This document shows, one piece after another, positions 42,746-53,291 of a stretch of DNA of 64,000 nt. The translations under genes were made by a program, and so were the position numbers. Every line of letters starts with the position of its first letter. The stretch's first letter is position 1. Where the stretch lies: assembly GCF_947242115.1 (NCBI RefSeq), contig NC_074716.1:2611501-2675500 (forward strand), written 5' to 3'. The notes beneath the pieces were generated by a model that had not been told where the DNA came from, searched no databases, and saw nothing but the letters and a program-made list of their open reading frames with translations. The stretch is from Biomphalaria glabrata (taxonomy: Eukaryota > Mollusca > Gastropoda > Planorbidae).

Positions 42746-43497
42746 TAACGGTCTATGTGCTTTTTAATGACGGAGTTATCACTCTTTAGAAGCTTTGTTT
42801 TATGTTTTTTAAAGGGTTTCTAACATTTTGCATGTTTCGTTCTCAGATTGTTCAATGTTTTCAGATAGTGGTACTGACAGGTCAATGATAATAGTAGATT
42901 ATTCTTGTGTGTCAATGAACAGCTGGTTTGGTCTATGTAAATTTACTGTCTTGTCTGTTGATATCAATGTTGATATGCGGTAGTTAGTTGGTAACTCCAA
43001 ACAGCTGGTAGAATTTGGTCTGGTGTGATTATATGGGTATAGCAGTGTAGAACTTGAACTGAACATAATCAAACTTTATTAAAAACAAAACTGAACATAA
43101 GTATAAATATGAACATATGTATAAATGTGCACATTTATTATTATTGATAAACTTCTTGTTCGAAATTCGCTATCAGCGTCGACTAACTTACAATTGTTAA
43201 CCTTTCGCCTGGGTTATCTAATTTCGTTATTTGAGTTACCTCCATTTGACATATCTGAATAAGGCACAGAGCGGAAGCGCTCAACACTATTATCTCCCTT
43301 TGACGAATCTACGAGCCCTTGTCTCCCAAACCAATATCAGGATGGCTTTAGGTTTAGAGGTGTGACTTCAGAATCATTTCCAGAGAGATAGTAGTCAGAA
43401 TTTTTGAAAAACTCTCCTCTTTCAAAATTGATTATTATGGTTATTATTATTTGTATTATTATAATGCTTAAAATGAACAAGAATTAATTTACTGGCA
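42746..43497. other. No gene seen
   Basis: AT-rich to moderate sequence. No coding evidence and no terminal repeats found. Confidence 0.4.
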
Positions 43498-43683
43498 CAG
43501 TGGCGTAGCTATGGTGGGGGGAAGAGGGGGGGGGAATTTGAAAATCTCCCCGGCCCGCACTTGAGTGGAGCCCCCAAATGACTGCTATTTTTACATTAAA
43601 TATTACGCAAAATACAGGGGGCACCCAAAGAGGTCAAGCCCCACCGGCCCCCAAACGATAGAAAATTCCTAGCTACGCCCCTG
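43498..43683 (-). mobile_element. M2 hAT miniature element
   Basis: Ends CAGTGGCGTAGCTATGG and CCTAGCTACGCCCCTG. 8-bp duplications TACTGGCA / CACTGGCA (7 of 8). The interior is the reverse complement of 22604-22795 (TAAATATTACGCAAAATACA). Confidence 0.9.
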
Positions 43684-43974
43684 CACTGGCACTGGCAGGG
43701 TCGAGTTTCGTTAGAGAGAAACAAATTTAATTGTAGTCCGTTTATCAGTGTCCACTGAGACATTTTCTGGTGATGTGTCAGGTCTGCAGCAGTACCGCCC
43801 CCTGACAGGCCACGAGCCTGGAAGAGTTTTTGCCTATAACCTTGGAAAGGTTTATCATCAATTTTTTGTATACGGAAGAACAATTTGCTAATGGTAATAT
43901 TAATTTCTCTCGTCCAATTGATCCTCTTACTAATTAATCCGTATCCATTTATCGCCTGCTTCATTTTTATCTTA

Positions 43975-44295
43975 ATACTAGCCGGATATGACCCGCGGCC
44001 CGTGTTGTGGTTGGGACATTGAACATACGCTACGGTCTTTGCCATGATTTAAGGAACATGTAGGGCAAGTTTTATCAAGAAGGTTTTTATTTCTATGCAG
44101 GGCATACACCCATACATACATACACGTTTTATCAAGATTGGTTAAAAGGTTTTTATTTCTATGCGGGGCACACACATACATACATACATACAAGTTTTAT
44201 CAAGATTGGTTAAAAGGTTTTTATTTCTATGCGGGGCACACACACACTCATACATACATACATACGCCTTACGTTTTGCTTTATATATTAGATTT
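43975..44295 (+). repeat. R3 dispersed repeat with 68-bp internal triplication
   Basis: TAATACTAGCCGGATATGAC at the start, GGTTGGGACATTGAACATAC, GGTCTTTGCCATGATTTAAG, then three tandem copies of GTTTTATCAAGATTGGTTAA...TTTTTATTTCTATGCGGGGC with (ACAT)n, ending CGCCTTACGTTTTGCTTTAT. Homologous to 4440-4795, which has one copy of the internal unit. Confidence 0.75.
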
Positions 44296-44522
44296 TTACT
44301 GATTGGAAATGTTTGGCTTGCATTGAGCTATTTTAACATTCATTCTATTTCGTTATTCGAGTTAGTTATTGTGTTTGTAACAGTTGTGTTACTGTTTTCA
44401 TTCTATCAGTTTGTTATTGTGTTTTGATACTGTATTTCCATTTTTCATCTTTCCTGTCTGTGGATTGACCCTTGTTTTTGTTACAGTATCTTGTTATTCA
44501 AGATCAGAATATTGTTCTAGAA

Positions 44523-44729
44523 CAGCGGTTCTCAACCTTTCAGGCTCGGCGACCCCTTTTTACAACCCCCACTCTGCCGCGACCCCCCACCCCACCGCAT
44601 ACACACACAGCAATAGAAGAATGGACAAAAACAATTCATTTTTTTCGATGGTCTTAGGCGACCCCTGGCAAATCGTCATTCGACCCCCCCCCCCCAAAGG
44701 GGTCGCGACCCACAGGTTGAGAACCCCTG
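44523..44729 (+). mobile_element. M1 hAT miniature element
   Basis: Ends CAGCGGTTCTCAACC and GGTTGAGAACCCCTG. Perfect 8-bp duplication TTCTAGAA (44515-44522 and 44730-44737). Confidence 0.95.
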
Positions 44730-44759
44730 TTCTAGAATGATAAGAGTGTACTACTACAT

Positions 44760-45127
44760 GTGAAAAAGGAGGGGGGGGGGGAGAGAAGTAGGCTAAATGG
44801 GTTTACAATTCAGAAAAAAATAGGCTTGGACATGTAGGTGTTCTGGCAATTATCCCCCCTCAGTAAGTACGCTTACGTTGAGCTCTGCTAACCGTCAGCG
44901 GGACATCAAAAGTCTTTGGTGCCGAGTGAGGGAAAATGTCGCTGATTTCCTACTGAGCGACTTAATCGCTTGTGAATCTTTGTTGACACCTCTAGTTGGC
45001 AATGAGTAGACCTCCGGCGGGGTCAAAGGTGACTTGGTGTGACACGTGAACAAGAAATGTATGCTCCCTTGACTAAATGGCAGGGGATAGGATCTATGTT
45101 ATATGTACTTCTAAGTTGAGGGGCGCT
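44760..45127. other. No gene seen
   Basis: A G9 run near 44771, then unique-looking sequence. Confidence 0.4.
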
Positions 45128-45232
45128 GATTTGAGGTCGTTGGATGGCTCGCTGGTCGTGTGTTATGCGCTCTGTGCTCCTGTCTTAGAGATCCCGGGTT
45201 CGAAGCCTGCCCGCTGTCTTATCTTATTTAAT
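45128..45232 (+). repeat. S1 head fused to a JL-type tail
   Basis: TGGATGGCTCGCTGGTCGTG (A box region) and CCCGGGTTCGAAGCCTGCCC (B box) match an S1 head, but instead of the S1 body the sequence continues TCTTATCTTATTTAATACAG, a minus-strand JL tail. Confidence 0.6.
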
Positions 45233-45252
45233 ACAGGTGTTAATTATTATTA

Positions 45253-45472
45253 TTATAGCTTTTATATAGCGCTACTTTATTGCTTATAGCATGCTCAAAG
45301 CGCTTTTGGTCCAATCTCATTTGTGGACCAGTGGGAGTTGGTTTTCCGTGCTGCCTTTAGGCGCTCAGTAAACACAACTCTGCCCTAATCAGGTGTCGAA
45401 CCTCGAGCCCCCTTCTAGGTAGCCAAGCTAAGCCAAGTTCAAGCGCACTTGGCCTCTCGACCACGCTTCCCA
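45253..45472 (-). repeat. S2 tRNA-derived SINE
   Basis: On minus: GGGAAGCGTGGTCGAGAGGC (A box), GAGGTTCGACACCTGA (B box), GCGCCTAAAGGCAGCACGGA, TGGTCCACAAATGAGATTGG, then GCATGCTATAAGCAATAAAG and a TAATAA tail. The best-preserved S2 head in the window. Confidence 0.9.
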
Positions 45473-45479
45473 AAAAAAA

Positions 45480-45700
45480 GAAGATATTTACGTCCAACGC
45501 ATTTCAAGTGTCAGTCTAGCCATGCATGTTAATCAATGACTTAAACTCTGCTAAGTTGTTGGTTTTCCTGGCTGATTCCATTCTCTAATGGTATTACGGA
45601 GGAAGAAGCAATTGTATTGATTTGTTTTATCGTATGGAAAAAGGAATTCATTCGGTTTTCTTTTTCTATTTGTAAATATGGTTTAGTTTTTTATGTATTA
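45480..45700 (-). mobile_element. JL-related LINE 3' fragment
   Basis: GAAGATATTTACGTCCAACG, TGTTAATCAATGACTTAAAC, TTGGTTTTCCTGGCTGATTC, TCTAATGGTATTACGGAGGA, TCTATTTGTAAATATGGTTT. It belongs to the divergent subfamily. Confidence 0.75.
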
Positions 45701-46534
45701 AAATAATGAAAATCTTTTGTCACGCCAGTCCATTTTTACAAATATTCGTGGCCCTGATATGGCACACGCACAGGGCTCCGTGCACTGCTAAGGTCGGCCT
45801 CATTTTTTTTTTTTCAGAGGGAAATCCCCAAAGTTGTTTATTCAATTTGAAGCAATGTATTGTTTCGTTTCGGAGGTCAGATCAATGTTTTCAAATGTAT
45901 TCGTAACCGCGTGGGCTAGCAACAATGATCAGACGTGCTCAGTAATTCAACAAATAATGCCGATGTGGTCGTACTATTCACTGTATGTCTTTAGGTGGAC
46001 ATTATGCACGTGTCTATCTTATCGCCATTTAAAACTATTCCCCTTTGTGTTACGTTAGGTTTGTTAATAGAATGTATTCATGAAGCTGGCTACTGCTTTA
46101 GAGTTGATTATTGTATTGTTTAACCTAGAAGGGAGGCAACTGGAGACTATTTGAAAGACGTATACGGAAATAGAGAAGCAAGATCTGGTACGACGCCCGG
46201 AGGATATTCCAGCTACCCGTCGCCTCAGCGTGGCCCTCCGGTGGAAACATCCAGAGGTGGATCTGGACAGGCAAAGAACGAGTAGCGAACCAGGCCTTCT
46301 AGCAGGTCTCCCTGGGTGAGCTTTTGTTTTTTTTATCTCACTCGGGGTGAGGATGGAACAAGTAACCTGCAACCCAGTCCAAAAAGTCCGCCACGCCGTT
46401 CCACAAAGGGGGTCGTCATCAGTTCCGGATTGCTGGATTGGCGGCCCTTACACGGAACAGTGGCGGTTACAGTATAGGAATATGAGACAAGCTCCCCGCA
46501 GTTAGCGCTGTCCCTGACACTTATAGCGGGTGAC
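45701..46534. other. No supported gene
   Basis: 46143-46288 on + reads as a 53-codon open stretch with G/P/S-rich composition (D-Y-L-K-D-V-Y-G-N-R-E). It is opposed by a longer minus frame, and neither has clear splice signals or a relative here. Uncalled. Confidence 0.35.
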
Positions 46535-46700
46535 TTAAGACTCGGGGACGGTGCGCTGTGTACGCGGCACGGCCCGGTCTGGCCCAGTCAATCGATATGG
46601 CCGTCTACCGCTGGGTGCCCTTAGACAGGACAGGGGTGAAGAGTCCCATGTCCAGGCCTGGTGGTTGGATAAAAGCCTTTCTAACCATCAACGGGATAAT
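46535..46700 (+). repeat. Dispersed repeat, pair with 780-960
   Basis: ACAGGGGTGAAGAGTCCCAT, GTCCAGGCCTGGTGGTTGGA and AGCCTTTCTAACCATCAACG align with the copy at 780-960. Confidence 0.55.
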
Positions 46701-46802
46701 GGCGCCTCCGGCGCCGATTCCCTACTGGACTTCATCGAAGGTACGACGCAGACTGCGCACGTATTCTTTAATTAACTGTTATTTGAATTTAGAACTGGAT
46801 CT

Positions 46803-47040
46803 TCTTATCTTATATAATACAGACGTTACTTCGAAAAAGAAGATGATTACGTCCTACGCGTCATGCATTTAGTCATGCATGTTTAACAAATGACTTAAAT
46901 TCTGCCAACTCACTGGTTTTCCTGGCTGTCTCAGGTAACCCATTCTATACTCTAATAGGACTAGGGAAGAAGGAGCATTTGTACAAATTTGTCCTAGGAT
47001 ATGGAACGAGGAATGTGCCTTTATCTTTATGTCTTTCTGC
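46803..47040 (-). mobile_element. JL LINE 3' fragment
   Basis: TCTTATCTTATATAATACAG, GACGTTACTTCGAAAAAGAA, GCGTCATGCATTTAGTCATG, ACTGGTTTTCCTGGCTGTCT, GAGGAATGTGCCTTTATCTT. It is truncated at about 47040. Confidence 0.88.
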
Positions 47041-47126
47041 CTCTTTCCTCATGTTCCAGAATACCAGACTCTGTAATTTCCCTGTGACCAATAAGCGTGT
47101 ATCTTTTTCTCCTAAAATGTTTGTTT

Positions 47127-47302
47127 ATTTGTAAAATGTTTTACATGTTTCGGATGCACCTTCAGAGTTGAAGATAGTTTACTTCCTAGTCCAAACCTCC
47201 CGCAGGACGACGGGGGATGGGAGCGGGCAGGGTTTGAACCCAGGACCATCGATAAATTCAAACGACAATCCAGCGCGCAAACCGCACGACCAGACAGCCA
47301 TA
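47127..47302 (-). repeat. S1 tRNA-derived SINE
   Basis: Complete S1: TTTGTAAAATGTTTTACATG, CCTCCCGCAGGACGACGGGG, GAGCGGGCAGGGTTTGAACC, CGCACGACCAGACAGCCATA. Confidence 0.9.
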
Positions 47303-47489
47303 TACATAAACTATCAAGTGTGTAGGGACCATCTTTACACACCTTTCTCTCTGCATTAAGAATTTGCAAGCTGAAAATATTAAATTGTGACTGGGATTTT
47401 GAATTTCTGGATTTTTAGGGCTCCTCGGAGTCCACCCTCCTCATATATGTACCTGGCATTAGTTGGAGAAAAGTAATGGCGGTCGTTAG

Positions 47490-47580
47490 TTTTGCTGGTC
47501 AGATGACACCCGTATGAAATAAGGGCCACAGAAACAGATGACCTTTACATCATCCGCCCTATAGATGGCAAGGTGTGAAA
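47490..47580 (+). repeat. S3 SINE tail fragment
   Basis: GGGCCACAGAAACAGATGAC, TTTACATCATCCGCCCTATA, GATGGCAAGGTGTGAAA match the S3 tail. Confidence 0.6.
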
Positions 47581-47599
47581 AGAGGGGGGAGGGGGGGCT

Positions 47600-48075
47600 T
47601 TACTTTTTTTTTTACTTCCTCTCTCTTTCTTTCTCCCTCGTCCTCCGTTTATTCCCTTCTCTTTAACAACATTCTCTCTCTCCGGCTTATTCTCTTAATT
47701 TCTCTTCTGTCTCTCTTTCTCTTCAATATCATTCCTTTTCCCTCACTGTATCCTTTTATTTTGCTCTCTCTCTTTCTTTCCTTTTTTTCTGTCTCTTTCT
47801 CTCTTTATCTATCTGCCTCTCTTTCTCTCATTCTCTTCAATATCATTCCTTTTCCCTCACTGTATCCTTTTATTACTCTCTCTCTCTCTTTCTTTCCTTC
47901 TTTCTGACTCTTTCTCTGCCTCTCATTCTCTTATTCTCTTTCTCTCTCTTTTCTCTCTCTTTTTCTCTCTCTCTCCCTCTTTCTCTTTCTTTCACTCTCT
48001 TTATCTCTCTATCTCTCCCTCTAGTATATACTTCTTGTCCCATTTCTCTCTTATAGTCTCTCCCTTCTCTCAGTG
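47600..48075. repeat. Polypyrimidine tract, 475 bp
   Basis: CT-rich sequence with a duplicated block (CTTCAATATCATTCCTTTTC then CCTCACTGTATCCTTTTATT at 47720 and 47845). The frames are low-complexity L/S/F or R/E/K and are not coding. Confidence 0.9.
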
Positions 48076-48224
48076 TTGCGAGAATCATTTTCAAAGCATG
48101 AAACGACGTCTCTTATTTCAAGTAATACTTTTCAAAAAGAATACAAACATTAAAACAGAACCATCCATAGGAGTATACGTTAGTCAAAGCAACTGTAAGA
48201 AATTAGTCTGATGGTGTTTTTACG

Positions 48225-48500
48225 AATCTTATATCAACTCACTTCGTCTGTCTGTCAGTCTGTCTGTCTGTCTGTCACGCGGCTTGAATACGTTATTTCT
48301 CCCACTTCTCATTTTCGTATCCAGTTGAAATTTAGAGCAAATATTCACTGTTCCTAACGAATCATCTTCTTTTTTAAAGTAACGTCTGTAATTCATAAGA
48401 TAAGATAAGAAGATTAAACATAAAAAAAAGTGAAAAATGAAAAATTGACCAATTAATTAGTTGGTGGTAATTTGTTAATTTTGTTTGATATTGATAAAAA
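48225..48500 (+). repeat. R1 dispersed repeat interrupted by a JL tail
   Basis: CGAATCTTATATCAACTCAC, (TCTG)n, ATACGTTATTTCTCCCACTT, TCGTATCCAGTTGAAATTTA. At 48355-48415 JL tail sequence (AATCATCTTCTTTTTTAAAG, ATTCATAAGATAAGATAAG) intrudes, then R1-like AATTGACCAATTAATTAGTT resumes. Confidence 0.6.
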
Positions 48501-48554
48501 GATAAGCTTTTTTTTTTTCAATACTTTTTATTTCTCGTTTGTTTTAAATTAATT

Positions 48555-48835
48555 TGAGGAAAGCCTCTTTCATATTATAGCAGCATTTAGTATGTTTAGT
48601 TTTGCTATGGTCCAATCTCTTTTGTAGAGTTTCTTTTATCCTATAGCAGCATATAGCATGTTTAGTGTGCTATGGTCCAATCTCTTTTGTAGAGTGTGTG
48701 TTTTATTATATCAGCATTTAGCATGTTTAGTGTGCTATGGTCCAATCCCTTTTGTACTGTCTTTTATCCTATAGCAGCATTTAGCATGTTTAGTGTGCTA
48801 TGGTTCAATCTCTTTTTCTTTTTCATACACGTATG
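48555..48835. repeat. Tandem array of an S2-tail-like segment, 4-5 units
   Basis: Units of about 58-65 bp: CTATAGCAGCATTTAGCATG, TTTAGTGTGCTATGGTCCAA, TCTCTTTTGTAGAGT. The segment corresponds to the S2 SINE tail (ATAATATGTTCAGTGCGCTA...GGTCAAATCTTTTTTGTGGA at 4045-4085). Confidence 0.85.
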
Positions 48836-49113
48836 CATAATTTTTTTTTAGTTTGTAGATTTTTTCTTCGTGTAATCCCCCTCCCCCTTTGTATTTTATA
48901 ATTGGCTCTGAATGGTTGTATAGAGATACTAGTGCAACATGCTGGCGCTTAGAAGTTAGCAACAGTCGGAGATTTGCTTTAGTGACGTGACGGTAGATTC
49001 AAAACATAACGAGACAGAATTATGGAACAAAAGTTGTTTTGAGACTGGATAAAGAAGAGACGCTTTATTTTATCATCGTGGGACTAAAGAGGCATCGGAC
49101 TGTACCCTTAGTC

Positions 49114-49206
49114 ATGGCGCTAAAGATCCAATTTGCCACGCAAGCAGTCTTATTGATGTTCTTTTGTGCACTGTGTATATTAGATCTACATATTACACTT
49201 AAGTAA
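49114..49206 (+). other. Small ORF with signal-peptide-like sequence
   Basis: Thirty codons M-A-L-K-I-Q-F-A-T-Q-A-V-L-L-M-F-F-C-A-L-C-I-L-D-L-H-I-T-L-K then TAA. The hydrophobic core resembles a signal peptide or a first exon. A possible donor (AA|GTAATA) overlaps the stop. There is no relative or downstream exon in the window, so this may be chance. Confidence 0.2.
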
Positions 49207-49296
49207 TAGTACCCCGAGCTCGTCCGAGAAACAACACGAGATAGAAATCCGAACAGTTCATCAAAAGGTTAAGTTTTTTTTTTGTCTTTAATTTAA

Positions 49297-49370
49297 CTCT
49301 TTCTCTCCGTAATTATTTACCACATTCTGGGTGGAATCAACGTTGGTATCGTCAGTTAGGAGAGAAAGAG
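49297..49370. mobile_element. M4 miniature element, TTAA duplication
   Basis: CTCTTTCTCTCC...GGAGAGAAAGAG, 12-bp perfect inverted ends, TTAA on both sides (49293-49296 and 49371-49374). Confidence 0.93.
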
Positions 49371-49479
49371 TTAACCTTGTATAGTGTATAATGTATTCAT
49401 CTCTTGTTAAAGTCGTTGTCTCCCACGTTATGAAAAAAATTCATAATAATTTGTAGCAAGCTAGAATATATTCATAACC

Positions 49480-49572
49480 TTCAAAACCAAAATCTAACAA
49501 AATACTCAGAAAGACACACGGATTAAAGGCACATTCGTCGTTCCATACGCAGCAGTGAATATGTACAAACTA
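49480..49572 (+). mobile_element. JL-related LINE fragment
   Basis: AAATCTAACAAAATACTCAG, AAAGACACACGGATTAAAGG, CACATTCGTCGTTCCATACG, then joins the M3-related hAT sequence. Confidence 0.75.
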
Positions 49573-50212
49573 GCCGCAGTTGGCCCCGCAATTTCATAGC
49601 ACTTGCACTTTCATTGGAGCCGCGCTTAGTCTAGGTGTATAAACCATTTTATAACTTATAACAGATTTCCCGCGGTCTCTTGTCGGTTTACCAGGAGCTC
49701 ATGGAAATTTCCCGAAATCGCAAAATATATGAAAATGTCCTGGAAATCTCCGGAAATTATTAAAATCTTTGAAAACTCATACAAATCTAAATATATAGAC
49801 GAAATTGTCATTTTTGGGTGTCATTCAATGCGGGTAAACACCAATCGTACGCGTGATAAAAAAAAACTGCATTATGCATTACCCGTAATTGTGGAATCTA
49901 GTAAAAGAAGCTTCTCGCGCCTCAAACTAATGAGGTCAACAATTCTCGTAGATAGATTGGAACATTTGGTAATTCATGCTAGTGAGCGTGATCTATGTAG
50001 GAAATAGAATTTTTATGATATACTGTATGACTTCGCTACACGCAAGGCTCGTAAAGTAATTCTGTACGTAGTAAAAAATGAATAAAATGCAAAGACGAAT
50101 TTATTTTCTAATACAAATTCTTAATTTTCACTTATTACCCGTATCCCTACCCAAACTGGGCCCCGCGAAATCCGTTTCGCATAGGGCCCCACAATGGTTA
50201 AGTCCGGCCTTG
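49573..50212 (+). pseudogene. M3-family hAT transposon remnant with transposase C-terminus
   Basis: On +, an open stretch from 49729 has K-M-S-W-K-S-P-E-I-I-K-I-F-E-N, then LPVIVESSKRSFSRLKLMRS, DRLEHLVIHASERDLCRK, a stop, then F-Y-D and R-K-A-R-K-V-I-L: the hAT dimerisation region. The right end, CAAGGCCGGACTTAA on the complement, and the subterminal GGGGCCCTATGCGAAACGGA match M3 at 15314 and 62780. The left terminus is not clear where it meets JL sequence. An 8-bp duplication was not found. Confidence 0.8.
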
Positions 50213-50404
50213 CTATTTAGTGACGGGTGAATACAGAATAGATTACTTGAATTCTACTTGTTTCCCCCCCCCCCCCCTTTATTTTTTCGCCTCTAAAATT
50301 ACGTGGGTAACTCTACTCGTTCGACTTGCAAAAATAAAAGAGTGATCTTTCCATTACGTGGTGTCCAAACTCTTGAACCATGAAGAGAATTATATATATA
50401 GATG

Positions 50405-50575
50405 TTCCATCTTCCCTAGTGCTATTAGAGCTTGGAATGGGTTGCCTGAGCTAGCCAGGAAAACCAGCGACTTGGCAGAATTTAAGTCATTGGTTAATAT
50501 GCATGACTAGATCCATGACGCGTAGGACGAAATCGTCTTCATTTTTGAAGTAACGTCTGTATTTTATAAGATGAA
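50405..50575 (+). mobile_element. JL LINE 3' fragment
   Basis: TTCCATCTTCCCTAGTGCTA, TTGGAATGGGTTGCCTGAGC, GCATGACTAGATCCATGACG, GAAGTAACGTCTGTATTTTA. Only the last 170 bp of the family. Confidence 0.9.
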
Positions 50576-50997
50576 TGAAGAGAGCAAAAGAAAAATGTCT
50601 TTTCTTTCTTATATTTGAGTTTATTACATAATAACTTCATATGAGAATTCCATAAATATAACACGTACTAACAGGTCTGTTTGGTGTCTTGGTTGTGTCT
50701 TGGTTGTGTCTTGGTTGTGTCTTTACATCACCTGTAAGACAAAGTCAACTTAATCACTGAATTGAAAAAAAAATATTACGAGACTAAAGAAATTATAGAG
50801 TTAATTGAACTGTATCTCTAAATAATGAGCATTTTTGTGTTAATAAAATAATGATACCTGCACATCAACCCCTGCATTATCATCGTCAAGCTTATTTTTA
50901 GCGAGGGCTCGAGAGGCTTAAATCCTCTCTGGCAAAAGCCCTGGACAGAAACCCTGCTGATATGGGTCATGCTCGCCTTACCATACGGGTAATGAGC
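50576..50997. other. No gene seen
   Basis: Includes three tandem copies of CTTGGTTGTGT (50692-50722). Nothing else recognised. Confidence 0.4.
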
Positions 50998-51178
50998 TTG
51001 GATGGCAGTCTGATCATGTGGTAAGCGTTCTGGACTGTCGCTATGTTGTCTCAATGGTCCCAGGTTCAAACCCTGCCCGATGCCACCCCCCCCCCTTCAT
51101 CCAGCGGGAAGTTTCGACTACAATCTAGAATATCTTCAACTCTGAAGGAACATCCGAAATATGTAAAATATTTGAGAA
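50998..51178 (+). repeat. S1 tRNA-derived SINE
   Basis: Plus orientation: GGATGGCAGTCTGATCATGT (A box region), CCCAGGTTCAAACCCTGCCC (B box), CAGCGGGAAGTTTCGACTAC, ACTCTGAAGGAACATCCGAA, TATGTAAAATATTTGA. Confidence 0.88.
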
Positions 51179-51279
51179 ACAAACATTTTGCCCGTGGCTT
51201 CCTAAATCTGTCAAAGTTTGGCCTGAAAAGTGCAAAATATAGCTAATATATAAAATATCAACAATCTTTTTTTGTTTAA

Positions 51280-51365
51280 AATCTTCCCTCTGCGTCTGGC
51301 GCCCCCTGAGCTTAGCGCCCAGGGCACCGTTCTCTCCATGCGTCCCCCCCTCACTACGCTTCTGC
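51280..51365. repeat. hAT-like terminal fragment
   Basis: CTGGCGCCCCCTGAGCTTAG...CCCCCTCACTACGCTTCTGC resembles the subterminal and terminal part of the hAT element at 40103, without the final ACTG. Confidence 0.3.
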
Positions 51366-51455
51366 TTTGACGTCTGCCCAATGCAGCACGGGCACGTGCA
51401 AGTCTACCTGGCCGTCAAGGGTTGGCATTCGCTGATGTGGGGCTGCACTATAGAC

Positions 51456-51656
51456 CAGGGGTTCTCAACCTGTGGTTCGCGACCCCCTTTAGGGGTCGAT
51501 TGACGATTTGCCAGGGGTCGCCAGAGACCATCGAAAAAAATGAATAGTTTTGGTCTATTCTTCTATTGCTGTGTGTCTGAGCGGAGGAGATGGGGTCGCG
51601 GCAGAGTGTGGGATTGTAAAGAGGGGTCGCCGAGCTTAAAAGATTGAGAACCGCTG
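51456..51656 (-). mobile_element. M1 hAT miniature element
   Basis: CAGGGGTTCTCAACCTGTGG...GATTGAGAACCGCTG, with 8-bp duplications CTATAGAC / CTGTAGAC (7 of 8). Confidence 0.93.
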
Positions 51657-51664
51657 CTGTAGAC

Positions 51665-51905
51665 ACTATTTTTAACATTTACCAGTTTCTATAAGAATGT
51701 CTGGTCCTGTGACAGATTTATTTGGAGGAGGTTGGTGCAGCACTTGTGTCTTTTTTACATTTATAGTGAGGCCATAATTTTTGGCAGGCGTTAGCAAAAA
51801 AGGGACAGGCTCTTTTGAAGGTCTTCTTCGTTTGAGGATTTTAGGGGCACAGTCGTCTGCTAGTAGCACGTCTCTGATGCAGTCCCATTTTAAAACCCGG
51901 AGCAT
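51665..51905 (-). pseudogene. RL LINE reverse transcriptase fragment
   Basis: The minus frame reads LLADDCAPKILKRR, then Y-G-L-T-I-N-V-K-K-T-Q-V-L-H-Q-P-P-P and G-P-D-I-L-I-E. The (F/L)ADDC and LTIN.KKT.V patterns match the RL RT at 9470-9350. An isolated fragment. Confidence 0.8.
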
Positions 51906-52011
51906 TGTAACGAAAGCCCAATAATAATACAGCGCGAATATTTACACTGATACTGGATTAATTCTTTGTTATAGTTCAAAACATTCAAGAAAATGTCACT
52001 GACCTCAATAT

Positions 52012-52605
52012 TTACATGACAGAGGGGACATCACTGTTATCGGAAGTACATTCGGTTGAGGCCCAATCTGGTCTGCATTCAACTTCCGGTCTCTTGGACA
52101 CCTTAGCGCCGTTGCTATGGAGATAATGGTCACACATTGCATTATTTCTACATTTGAAAGAATGTCTTGTATAGATACTGTCACAGGAGAAATTGTGTAA
52201 AAATTCAGCTGTTAATAAATAAAGTGAACTTTAAATTAACAAGCGTACAATTATATAGTTTGTGTAGAAACACAAACTCAGAATCGGCCCACAAGTGTTC
52301 CTCTCAGTATACTCAAAATAAATTTTAAAAAATCCTTTTAAAAAAAAACAAAGTTATCTAAGGGGAAGAACTTTGCACTTACAACTATATCTCTCTGTTG
52401 TGTAGACGTTATTTCCCATATTCGATCTCAAACAAAATAATGGAATAAAAAATAATGAATTGACTAATTGTTTTTTTTTTTTCTGATTGTTTCCTATTTT
52501 GTTAGATACAATAACTAATTGTTTAAAGTTTTTACTTGATCCGAAAATGGGTGTGTGAGTAATAACATATACATTTATCTAAGTGGACAAAACCCTACAT
52601 ATTTA

Positions 52606-52688
<83 letters not shown>

Positions 52689-53258
52689 TATATTATATGA
52701 ATACTAAATGATTTATTTTTTTCTTCTAGGTATCAAACAAAATAAACAATTACCAGTAATTAATTGACTAATTGGTAGCTCTTCTTCAGGTGTCTGCTTA
52801 TGCTTCAAATATTTATCTATAATCTAACGGTTTGATGGGTGTGCGAAAAAACAACAACACCAATTCAATAAACACTGTACAACTTAATCATTAATTATGC
52901 ACGATTAATAGCCAGACCGATGTCGACGTGTCGTGGAGTCTCAGTGTCGTCGGTTTGATTAATACAAAGCTTGGCCTACTTCTTTGAATAGCAGACGACT
53001 TAAAAGAACGTCGTTGATTCGTTGGTAAAATAAGTGAAATTGATATTCATGCGCCAAATATCATTATATCAAAGGGACTGTGATTAATCAGTATCGTCTG
53101 CCATGCTGCGTCAACAAAAGTCATGGATGATTAGTTGACATATTGAACAGGAGTTAGGGGCCAGTGGATTATTAATCAAATTGTCCGATCGGATTAACCT
53201 GGCTTTTAGTGAGAAAATTATTATATAGATAAGCAATGGCTATTTGTGTGTGTGTGTG

Positions 53259-53291
<33 letters not shown>

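Noticed and set aside
46143-46288. 53-codon G/P/S-rich open stretch that looked like a terminal exon
   Set aside because: No convincing acceptor in phase, no partner exon, and a longer frame opposes it. The evidence is too thin to call.
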